From NCBI GenBank assembly GCA_002398105.1, contig DHCD01000024.1, forward strand, positions 19,759 to 29,335: a stretch of DNA of 9,577 nt, written 5' to 3'. The translations under genes and the position numbers were made by a program. Position 1 is the stretch's first letter. Every line of letters begins with the position of its first letter. The notes beneath the pieces were generated by a model. The model saw only the letters and a program-made list of their open reading frames with translations, was not told where the DNA came from and did no database searches. Below are positions 1 through 6,108 of this stretch, piece by piece. This DNA comes from Syntrophomonas sp. UBA4911 (GTDB lineage: Bacteria; Bacillota; Syntrophomonadia; Syntrophomonadales; Syntrophomonadaceae).

Positions 1-1
1 G

Positions 2-1153
2 GGCGCGCCCTTCATGGATTGGATTGACGTCGGGGTTTCCTCACTGGGGGACTGGGTGAATGCTAATATGGCCGACGGCATGCTGCGTTCCTTGCTGGTG
101 GACGGCATCATCGGCGGCGTAGGCGGAGTAATCGTTTTCTTGCCCAATATTATACTTTTGTTCCTGGGCATCGCTCTTTTGGAGGACACCGGCTATATGG
201 CCCGGGCCGCCTTTGTAATGGATCGGGTCATGCATAAAGTGGGACTGCACGGAAAATCCTTCGTTCCCATGCTGATCGGCTTCGGCTGCGGGGTTCCGGC
301 ATTGATGGCCACCCGTTCTCTGGAAAACCCCCGTGACCGGCTGACTACCATGCTGGTTACTCCTCTGATGAGCTGCGGCGCCCGGCTACCGGTTTACAGT
401 CTGCTGATAGCGGCTTTTTTCCCGGCTTATCTGGGAGGGAATATACTCTTTTCCATATATATACTCGGCATCCTGCTGGCTATCCTCATGGCCAAGGTAT
501 TTCGGGCCTGGCTATTGCCGGGTGAAGCTGAACCTTTTGTCATGGAACTGCCCACCTACCAAATGCCCACTTTAAAAAGCATTCTCATCCATATGTGGGA
601 ACGGGCCTGGCTGTATCTGAAAAAAGCCGGAACCATTATTCTGGCCATTTCCATATTGATGTGGGGCCTTCTTACCTTCCCCACCGTGGACAACCAGGGA
701 GCGGAATGGGAAAATGCCACGGTTCAGCTGGAAAACAGCTATGCCGGCCAGATTGGTAAAGCTATAGAACCGGTGTTCCGTCCGCTGGGCTTCGACTGGA
801 AGACCAGTGTAGCCTTGCTTGCCGGCTTTGGCGCCAAGGAAGTGGTGGTAAGTACTCTGGGCACCCTTTACAGCATAGAGGACGAGGAAGGTTTAGCCGA
901 AGAGACTGAGGAAACGGTGAGCGGATTCGCCGAAAGAGCCCGAAATCAGTCGGGTTATACTCCGCTGGTAGCCTATGTGCTGATGGTATTCACCCTGATC
1001 TACGTTCCCTGCATGGCTTTTATTGCCGTGCTGAAGCGTGAATCCAACAGCTGGAAATGGCCGTTTTTTACCATAGGCTATACATTGGTATTGGCCTGGG
1101 TGGTCTCCTTCATAGTCTATCGGGGCGGTCTCTTCTTGGGAATCGGAATATAA
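2..1153 (+). CDS. feoB: FeoB ferrous iron transporter, C-terminal part (5' truncated by window edge)
   Basis: This is the membrane half of FeoB, the GTP-dependent Fe(2+) uptake transporter of the cytoplasmic membrane. The frame is open to the left edge, so the ATG at 14 is internal and 383 residues are visible. FeoB proteins are usually about 650-750 residues, so the N-terminal G domain lies outside the window. Gate-domain signatures are visible: FGCGVPALMATR at visible residues 94-105, then NPRDRLTTMLVTP and MSCGARLPVY at about 123-132. A second gate-like half follows (LLAGFGAKEVVVSTLGTLYS, then YVPCMAFIAVLKRE), separated by an acidic loop rich in Glu. Many hydrophobic spans run through the protein, and the last one ends close to the C terminus. 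In the first gate motif the usual GCNVPA reads GCGVPA. No FeoA or FeoC is visible downstream. The stop is followed by a hairpin at 1204-1261, so feoB is probably the last gene of its operon. Family assignment is firm. Confidence 0.96.
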   Translation, partial: GAPFMDWIDVGVSSLGDWVNANMADGMLRSLLVDGIIGGVGGVIVFLPNIILLFLGIALLEDTGYMARAAFVMDRVMHKVGLHGKSFVPMLIGFGCGVPALMATRSLENPRDRLTTMLVTPLMSCGARLPVYSLLIAAFFPAYLGGNILFSIYILGILLAILMAKVFRAWLLPGEAEPFVMELPTYQMPTLKSILIHMWERAWLYLKKAGTIILAISILMWGLLTFPTVDNQGAEWENATVQLENSYAGQIGKAIEPVFRPLGFDWKTSVALLAGFGAKEVVVSTLGTLYSIEDEEGLAEETEETVSGFAERARNQSGYTPLVAYVLMVFTLIYVPCMAFIAVLKRESNSWKWPFFTIGYTLVLAWVVSFIVYRGGLFLGIGI

Positions 1154-1203
1154 ATATAGGGGGTCCTGATTATAACTGAGCAAATCAAATAACTGACACG
1201 ATC

Positions 1204-1261
1204 AACGGCTGCCCGCCACCTGCCGCCAAGACCGGAGCAAGTGGAACAAAGGGCAGCCGTT
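1204..1261 (+). terminator. Long-loop hairpin after feoB, possible terminator or RNA element
   Basis: AACGGCTGCCC at 1204-1214 is exactly complementary to GGGCAGCCGTT at 1251-1261, an 11-bp perfect stem. The 36-base loop contains a nested CCAC/GTGG pair. It lies about 50 bases after the feoB stop, the place expected for a 3' end. The bases after the stem (CTGCCTTAAA) do not form a proper T-run, and the loop is long for an intrinsic terminator. It may therefore act as a processed or weak 3' end or as another structured RNA. The stem is a direct observation; the function is inferred. Confidence 0.45.
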
Positions 1262-1316
1262 CTGCCTTAAATACTCCCAACTAATTGTTGGCAATGCTGA
1301 CCGAACCATCCAGCAG

Positions 1317-1406
1317 TCATAAAACTAATACCATTTCTATTCGAAATAGCACATAAATTTCTTTGTGAAGCAAGCCTTTTTCTACATAAACTTCATTGCA
1401 ATTCAT
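1317..1406 (-). CDS. Possible 29-residue small protein of unknown function
   Basis: A minus-strand frame of 29 codons begins at ATG 1406 (MNCNEVYVEKG...) and ends with TGA at 1317-1319. A GGGAG Shine-Dalgarno-like run lies about 8 bases upstream of this ATG. A second in-frame ATG at 1412 is too close to that run. A TATAAT hexamer on the minus strand (complement of 1426-1431) could serve as a -10 box. I found no convincing -35 box at the right distance. The predicted peptide is charged in its first half and hydrophobic in its last third (VLFRIEMVLVL). I do not recognise it. A chance ORF or a fragment of a lost gene is as likely as a real small gene. Confidence 0.2.
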   Translation of the reverse strand: MNCNEVYVEKGLLHKEIYVLFRIEMVLVL

Positions 1407-1527
1407 AATCATCACTCCCGGCAGGATTATATTGAGAAGGTGCCTGTCGGCAGATGTTTTCGCCAAACTTTGGTGTCATTTGGAGCATGATTAGCGGTTC
1501 GGAGCAGAAACGCCCATAGAGCTATGC

Positions 1528-1567
1528 TATAATGTGGACAAGTTAGCCTAGGCTAACTTGTCCACAT
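1528..1567 (+). promoter_or_regulatory. -10 box followed by perfect 36-bp palindrome with iron-box-like core
   Basis: A consensus -10 hexamer TATAAT lies at 1528-1533. From 1532 to 1567 the sequence is a perfect 36-bp palindrome, with left arm ATGTGGACAAGTTAGCCT and centre CCTAGG. Its inner 14 bases, TTAGCCTAGGCTAA (1543-1556), resemble operators of the DtxR/IdeR family of metal-dependent repressors, whose 19-bp consensus contains TTAGSCTAA. A start site about 7 bases after the -10 box would fall inside the palindrome, which suits repression. No good -35 hexamer is present at 16-18 bases. The same core at the same distance from a TATAAT recurs at 6022-6048. It drives the decayed AraC-type gene and probably the SLH gene at 1840. 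The palindrome is certain; the regulator is inferred. Confidence 0.7.
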
Positions 1568-1774
1568 GGGGGGTTACATCTGGCGCTTTCCAATATGCTG
1601 CGCCTGTGAGCTGGCGAAACTTTCGCCTAATCATAGGCCCCATAGAGAGTCGCACCGCCGGCGGCATGGTTCTGCCCTTTGACGGTACAGGTGGTACGGG
1701 GAAACAGAGCCCCTTCCCTGCTTCCCGAATACCGCCAGAATGCAGCGGGCCGGCTTCTTAAAGATGAGTTTTAA
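1566..1774 (+). pseudogene. Decayed, internally deleted AraC-type regulator gene
   Basis: This stretch resembles the start of the intact regulator at 4886, and that similarity defines it. Shared words include CATAGAGAG (1641 and 4948), CATGGTTCTGC (1665 and 4972) and TTCCCTG.TTCCC (1714 and 5022). In one frame it reads TSGAF...IESRT..GMVL, against TSGIF...IESRT..SMVL in the intact protein. The alignment reaches the start region: the ATG at 1566 is out of frame with the conserved peptide, and the in-frame TTG at 1558 has no ribosome binding site. A net length change near 1700-1713 shifts the frame. It then reads SLLPEYRQNAAGRLLKDEF and stops at 1772-1774. That tail looks like the end of an AraC-type protein (compare PLEYRRKYRCGM in the intact copy). 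I infer that most of the gene, including the DNA-binding domain, was deleted, leaving about 209 of roughly 980 bases. Confidence 0.72.
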
Positions 1775-1805
1775 GCCGTAAAGTCGGCGGAAGCAGTGAA
1801 GGCTC

Positions 1806-1834
1806 CCCATTTATCGGTAATGGGAAAGGAGAGG
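1806..1834 (+). promoter_or_regulatory. Leader hairpin abutting a strong ribosome binding site
   Basis: CCCATT (1806-1811) pairs with AATGGG (1819-1824) around a 7-base loop. The strong Shine-Dalgarno run AAAGGAGAGG (1825-1834) follows directly, 5 bases before the ATG at 1840. The ribosome binding site fixes the start of the SLH protein. The hairpin may modulate access to it or stabilise the message. No known riboswitch consensus was recognised in this leader. Confidence 0.5.
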
Positions 1835-1839
1835 TAACA

Positions 1840-4812
1840 ATGAAGAGCAAAAGATGGTTCAGCTGGTTTATGATCATGGCGTTCGCGCTGTGCTTCATGT
1901 TTCCCTCCCCGGCGCTGACGGCCGGGGAGGGAGAGATAACGGAGCCTCCCAGCGTCATGTCCGTTGCCGGAGCGGTGTATGAAGAACCCGGCGCAGTTCT
2001 GAATCTCGGGGAGTTAGCCGGAAGATCAAGCCCGGCAGGCCCCATATCCGTTGCCCAGTCAGTGTATGGTTTCGTCTACGGCGACGGCTCGGAGATGAAC
2101 CCCTACCAGATTGAGACTGCGGAGCAACTGGAGCTGGTGCGCCAACATTTGGACAAGCATTTTAAGCTGATGAATGATATCAGCCTTAGCGGCTATGCCA
2201 ACTGGGAACCCATCGGCGTCCTTGACCCGAATATGTTCGGCAACGGCGGTCATAGCGCTATTGCCTTTTCCGGCAGCTTTGACGGCAATAACAAGACTAT
2301 CTCCAACCTGAGGATCAATCAGCCGGAAGACGTGGGAGTGGGCTTGTTCGGTACGGTGTCCGCCGACGCCGCGATTAAAAACCTGACCGTGGAAAATGCC
2401 TCGGTTACCAGCTACTGGTGTGCAGGAGGCATCATCGGTTTAAACTTCGGCACGGCGGAAAAACTGACGCTTACAGGTGAAAATACGATCTCCGGCTTCA
2501 ATTGCATCGGCGGCATTATTGGCGGACACCAAGATGGAAGCGTTAAGAACGGCACGGTGGAAGATGCAACGATTAACGTGCTGGGCGACAACGACTTCTC
2601 CAGCGGGCCTATTATCCAGGCCGATGTGGCCGAATGCGGCGGTCTGATCATAGGCGGCGCTTTTGGCGGCAGCATTGAGAGTTGCACCGCCCGGGGCGAG
2701 ATAATTGCCCTGGGCAACGAGCCCGTTGGCCTGGGCGGCATAGGCGGCTGCCTCGAATATATGGAAAGCATAACGGGATGCACGGCGGACGTGACCATCA
2801 CCGCGCCTAATTCGGCTCACGCGGTCGGCGGCTTATGCGGTTACGCGGGCACCGGGAACACAGCGCAGCCCGCCCTCATTACAAATTGCTCGGCCCAGTT
2901 TGTAATGAACACGGCCAACGCCACCCACATCGGCGGGCTGGTAGGCACCGGGCTCTACTATATGGGAATGGAGACCGTGTTTTCCATCAGCGATTGCCAG
3001 GCCCAAGGTCAAATAAACGATGCGATCACTCCGGGTACGATTGCCGGACGCGCCGAGAACTGCACCATCACGAACTGCACCTCCAACGTCCTGATCGACG
3101 GCGAGCCGGGTACAGCCGAGATCGGAACGACCGAACGGATGTACGAGAGCGCGGATCAGCCGGAAGGTTTTGAGGATCTTTCCGCTTGGGCCAACAACGG
3201 CAGCGGCAGCTTTGAATCGGTTGTCAATTACGTATACGACGAAGCTCTAAGCCACGTGTGGAATGCCGCAGCTTCCTCCCAGATGGCACAAATGATGGCG
3301 GGGATGTTTGGCGTGGAGGTCACTGACGGCCCATCTCTAAAGGCCATGTTTGCCAATATGGCATCAGTTCCGGCAAATGACGGTACGCCGATCCACCAGA
3401 TTAAATTTGGTTACGATTACAAGACCATCAATTTTTGTGGCCAGGCCGACAATGTCATTGAATCCCATCCTTACAAATTTGTGGAGATCAACGACCATCT
3501 GGGAATGCTGACCGGAGAGGATGTCTACGTATTCAAGGCGGATGACGCTGCGGGTGTGCTGACCTATATGGCGATGCTCAAACCCGGCTTTGACCTGGGT
3601 ATGGATGAGGCCACCATGCCCGCCCACTTCCACTTCTACTATGCCGCGGCCAAGGATGCGCTGGGCACTTACCAACCGGACAGCGTGACGCTCAGCGCTT
3701 GGATGCCGACCATGCTCCAGATGGGCGATGAATTCAGTACGGCGGATAAGACGGCTCTGCTCGAATGCCTGTTTGGCATTTATGGAAGTTCCGACGACGA
3801 CGGCGGCGGTGGAGGCGGCGGCAGTTCAAGCCAGGCAGTACGCTCCACCAGCGGGACGGCAACACTGACTCCCGGCCACGGCGGCACTGTCAGCCTGGGT
3901 AACGAAGCCACTATTGTCATACCGGCCAACGCCCTGAAGGGAACCGACAAAGTAGAAATAAAAATAAAGAAAGTCAGTCAACCGCCGGCCGCACCGGCAG
4001 GCTTCAAACTGGCCGGGACGGTATACCAATTCAGCGTGGATGGCGCGGACAGCTACAGCTTTGCCAGAGACGTGACCCTGAAAATTAGCTTTGACCCGGA
4101 TCTAATCGCCCCCGGCGAGACGCCCACGCTGCAATACTACGACCAAACCCGGGACCAGTGGGTGGACATCGGCGGGTCGGTTTCCGGTAATCTGGTGATC
4201 GCCTCGGTGGATCACTTCACCCAATTTGCCGTAATGGCAGCCGTAAAAGAAGCCGAGGAGGAAAAAACGCAGCCGTCGCCGGAAGTCTCCGGGAAAGCCT
4301 TTAACGACATCACCGGCCACTGGGCTTTCGGCAACATTAGGAAGCTGGTGGAGCTGAACGCTATTAGCGGCTATCCCGACGGCAGTTTCAGACCCGACAG
4401 CAGCATCACCAGAGCTGAATTTGCCACCGTGCTGGCCCAAGCATTCAAGCTGGCGCCCCAGGACGGCGGCAGAACCTTCGCCGATACGGCCGATCACTGG
4501 GCCCGCAACTACATTGCCGCCCTGGTCGCCGAAGGAATTGTCGGCGGATATGACGCCAGCACCTTCGCCCCCGACGACCTGATCACCCGCGAGCAGATGG
4601 CGGTAATGATCGCCAAGGCAGCCGGTCTTTCCCCGGCAGCAGAAGAGACCTCCTTTGCCGACCGCGGCAGTATTTCCGCATGGGCCCGGGAAGCCCTGGC
4701 CGCCGTGGTGAAGAATGGGATCATGACGGGATACCCCGACAATACCGTACGGCCCCAGGCCAACGCCACCAGGGCGGAAGCGACGACCGTCATTGTGCAG
4801 GCCTTAAACTAA
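1840..4812 (+). CDS. Secreted S-layer protein with GLUG-type repeats, ZinT-like metal-binding region and three SLH domains
   Basis: This 990-residue exported protein is probably held on the cell wall by its SLH repeats. A signal peptide is clear: MKSKRWF, a hydrophobic core, then a likely cleavage after ALTA near residue 27. Residues about 80-165 (PYQIETAEQLELV, DISLSGYANWEPIG, FSGSFDGNNKTISNL) and 165-420 (VGLFG, GGIIG, GGLVG with repeated I-x-x-C) match GLUG-type beta-helical repeats. Residues about 443-650 look like a ZinT/AdcA-type metal-binding domain: DLSAW near 446, YKFVE near 545, HFHFYY at 596-601, then a W-x-P segment. A DDD-Gly7-Ser linker at about 652-664 precedes a ZU5-like beta domain (about 671-800; GGTVSL, IVIPANAL, VDHFTQFAVM). 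Three SLH repeats start at residues 821, 880 and 939. The start is set by AAAGGAGAGG. The gene is single and ends at a terminator. The SLH and signal peptide calls are firm. GLUG is likely, and the ZinT and ZU5 calls are pattern recognition from memory. Confidence 0.9.
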   Translation: MKSKRWFSWFMIMAFALCFMFPSPALTAGEGEITEPPSVMSVAGAVYEEPGAVLNLGELAGRSSPAGPISVAQSVYGFVYGDGSEMNPYQIETAEQLELVRQHLDKHFKLMNDISLSGYANWEPIGVLDPNMFGNGGHSAIAFSGSFDGNNKTISNLRINQPEDVGVGLFGTVSADAAIKNLTVENASVTSYWCAGGIIGLNFGTAEKLTLTGENTISGFNCIGGIIGGHQDGSVKNGTVEDATINVLGDNDFSSGPIIQADVAECGGLIIGGAFGGSIESCTARGEIIALGNEPVGLGGIGGCLEYMESITGCTADVTITAPNSAHAVGGLCGYAGTGNTAQPALITNCSAQFVMNTANATHIGGLVGTGLYYMGMETVFSISDCQAQGQINDAITPGTIAGRAENCTITNCTSNVLIDGEPGTAEIGTTERMYESADQPEGFEDLSAWANNGSGSFESVVNYVYDEALSHVWNAAASSQMAQMMAGMFGVEVTDGPSLKAMFANMASVPANDGTPIHQIKFGYDYKTINFCGQADNVIESHPYKFVEINDHLGMLTGEDVYVFKADDAAGVLTYMAMLKPGFDLGMDEATMPAHFHFYYAAAKDALGTYQPDSVTLSAWMPTMLQMGDEFSTADKTALLECLFGIYGSSDDDGGGGGGGSSSQAVRSTSGTATLTPGHGGTVSLGNEATIVIPANALKGTDKVEIKIKKVSQPPAAPAGFKLAGTVYQFSVDGADSYSFARDVTLKISFDPDLIAPGETPTLQYYDQTRDQWVDIGGSVSGNLVIASVDHFTQFAVMAAVKEAEEEKTQPSPEVSGKAFNDITGHWAFGNIRKLVELNAISGYPDGSFRPDSSITRAEFATVLAQAFKLAPQDGGRTFADTADHWARNYIAALVAEGIVGGYDASTFAPDDLITREQMAVMIAKAAGLSPAAEETSFADRGSISAWAREALAAVVKNGIMTGYPDNTVRPQANATRAEATTVIVQALN

Positions 4813-4833
4813 GGAGAATATCATTGGTTTTTG

Positions 4834-4865
4834 AACGGGCGGCCGCTGTAAGCCGCCCGTTTCTT
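4834..4865 (+). terminator. Intrinsic terminator after the SLH protein gene
   Basis: AACGGGCGGC (4834-4843) pairs perfectly with GCCGCCCGTT (4852-4861) around an 8-base loop, and is followed by TTTCTT. The stem is strong and GC-rich and lies 22 bases after the stop at 4812. The T-run is short. It separates the SLH gene from the AraC-type gene, although readthrough is possible because no obvious promoter stands in the 20 bases between the stem and the regulator's ribosome binding site. Confidence 0.85.
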
Positions 4866-4885
4866 AAAATAAAGGGAATTCAGCG

Positions 4886-5866
4886 ATGGGTACTTCCGGA
4901 ATATTTGCCGCCCATGAGTCGGCGGCAGGTTCGCTCAATCATATGCACATAGAGAGCCGCACCGACAGCAGCATGGTTCTGCACATCGACTGTGCCGACG
5001 GTACGGGAAGGGTAAGGGTCTATTCCCTGTTTCCCGGAGTACTGCTTGGTTTTAATGATTTTACCGCCAGCTCCGTTACTTCTTACGGGGGAGAGATCAC
5101 CGACGGTCTCAAGCTTAACTACTGTGCGGAAGGACGCTGCGAAGTACGGATATCCGACAGTCTTTGCTTATTTCTGGGACCAGGAGATTTGAGCATTGAC
5201 ACCCGGGAGGCCAAAGACCTTTTTTCCTTTCCCAGCAGGCGTTATCATGGGGTGGAGCTTTTCTTTCACCGGACGGCGCTGCAGGAAAGGGCTCCCCAGC
5301 TGTTTCGCGATATGGGCATTGATGTGTGCGCTATCGGCAAAAAATTCTGTCCCGCCCGCCAGGGTTTTATTGCCCCAGCACCGGAAAAGATAAAGAATAT
5401 TTTCATGGCCATGAACAGCCCGCCGCTCGAATGTGAGCTTAATTATTACCGCATTAAGGCAGTCGAGCTTTTGCTGCTGCTCAGTTTTATGGATTTCCCC
5501 GCCGAAAACAAACGCCGTACTTTTTTTACCAGGGGACAGATGGAAATTGCCAAGCAGGTGATGGCAACCATCACCCAGGACTTGAGCAGGCACTATTCCA
5601 TAGAAAAGCTGGCGGAGAATTACGGCATCAGCCCCACTTCGCTCAAAAAATACTTTCGGGGCGTCTATGGCAAGAGCATATCGGCCTATCTGCTTGAATC
5701 CCGTATGTCCGCTGCCGCAGCTGCTTTGCAAGAGACCCGGCGGACGATAGCTGATATCGCAGCGGCAGTCGGCTATGAAAACGCCAGTAAATTTGCGGCG
5801 GCCTTTAAGGCGGCCACCGGGCAGAATCCACTGGAATACCGGCGTAAATACCGCTGCGGAATGTGA
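4886..5866 (+). CDS. AraC-family transcriptional regulator (PchR-like N-terminal region)
   Basis: This is a 326-residue cytoplasmic DNA-binding regulator. The C-terminal part, about residues 222-322, is the double helix-turn-helix of the AraC/XylS family. HTH1 lies around HYSIEKLAENYGISPTSLKKYF (from 236). HTH2 lies around TIADIAAAVGYENASKFAAAFK, followed by the family signature TGQNPLEYRRKYR. The N-terminal half carries LNYCAEGRCEVRI, GPGDLSIDT and FPSRRYHGVELFF. These resemble the PchR-like group, in which several members respond to iron or siderophores; that assignment is from memory. Start choice: AAAGGGA at 4871-4877 is well placed before ATG 4886, and the decayed paralogue aligns from this point. 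No clear promoter is visible between the terminator at 4834 and this gene. Just after the stop, TGTGAAT/ATTCACA (5862-5883) can pair but lacks a T-run. Its targets are unknown; the neighbouring SLH and thioesterase genes are candidates. Confidence 0.93.
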   Translation: MGTSGIFAAHESAAGSLNHMHIESRTDSSMVLHIDCADGTGRVRVYSLFPGVLLGFNDFTASSVTSYGGEITDGLKLNYCAEGRCEVRISDSLCLFLGPGDLSIDTREAKDLFSFPSRRYHGVELFFHRTALQERAPQLFRDMGIDVCAIGKKFCPARQGFIAPAPEKIKNIFMAMNSPPLECELNYYRIKAVELLLLLSFMDFPAENKRRTFFTRGQMEIAKQVMATITQDLSRHYSIEKLAENYGISPTSLKKYFRGVYGKSISAYLLESRMSAAAAALQETRRTIADIAAAVGYENASKFAAAFKAATGQNPLEYRRKYRCGM

Positions 5867-6021
5867 ATGGCTGTTGATTCACACGCCTTACTGCCCTGCT
5901 TTATAAGATTATTGATTAATTGCAATGAAAACAGTCGTTAATCTGCACCCTTAATTGCGAGTATAACGAGCATCAGTTATCCTCGAAGAGGGCGACTATT
6001 TTCGTATTAGCACCTCTGTGT

Positions 6022-6048
6022 TATAATAGACAAATTATAGCCTAGGCT
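6022..6048 (+). promoter_or_regulatory. -10 box with iron-box-like core upstream of the thioesterase gene
   Basis: TATAAT at 6022-6027 is followed, after exactly 12 bases, by GCCTAGGCT at 6040-6048. AGCCTAGGCT (6039-6048) is a perfect 10-bp palindrome. The site at 1528 has the same TATAAT, the same 12-base gap and the same core, plus a nearby GACAA. The right arm is degenerate here (GGGGTC instead of AACTTG), so the site may be weaker. No good -35 hexamer was found. A transcript starting near 6034 would run into the gene at 6109. The shared architecture is seen directly; the binding protein is inferred to be DtxR-like. Confidence 0.6.
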
Positions 6049-6108
6049 GGGGTCGCTAAGCTGATATAGCCGGGCCGGAAAATGATAAACAGGGGTGTGG
6101 AGATAGTT

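Larger units (their letters stand above)
1154..1527. other. Intergenic stretch after feoB with no convincing full gene
   Basis: This AT-richer stretch separates feoB from the palindromic promoter at 1528. It holds the hairpin at 1204-1261 and a possible 29-codon ORF on the minus strand, both listed separately. Small inverted repeats are also present, for example CCAAC/GTTGG at 1277-1291 and CTATT/AATAG near 1338-1350, without T-runs. I see no tRNA, rRNA, insertion sequence ends or long ORF here. The part from 1433 to 1527 shows nothing I can name. Confidence 0.5.

Noticed and set aside
893..1183. Minus-strand frame over the end of feoB
   Set aside because: It lies antisense to conserved FeoB residues and has no recognisable protein features.
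1204..1261. Cobalamin or other known riboswitch in the hairpin after feoB
   Set aside because: Conserved boxes of the riboswitch classes I know are not present, and it lies downstream of feoB, not in front of a plausible target gene.
1532..1567. Palindrome as an intrinsic terminator
   Set aside because: There is no T-run on either side (GGGGGG follows on the plus strand), and it sits directly on a TATAAT.
1558..1761. Open frame of 67 codons starting at TTG as an independent protein
   Set aside because: It has no ribosome binding site, starts inside the palindrome, and its peptide matches only the start of the AraC-type gene before the frame shifts. It is better explained as a pseudogene.
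1740..1839. Cyclic-di-GMP riboswitch in the leader of the SLH gene
   Set aside because: Surface protein genes often carry one, but the conserved core sequences are not visible here.
2412..2820. Two overlapping long minus-strand frames inside the SLH gene
   Set aside because: They are shadow frames of a high-GC coding sequence with no ribosome binding sites, and the plus-strand protein has clear domains.
5168..5731. 187-codon minus-strand frame inside the AraC-type gene
   Set aside because: It is antisense to a well-recognised regulator, and no family resemblance or translation signal was seen.
5862..5883. Hairpin TGTGAAT/ATTCACA at the end of the AraC-type gene as a terminator
   Set aside because: It is only 7 bp and AT-rich, overlaps the stop codon and lacks a T-run.
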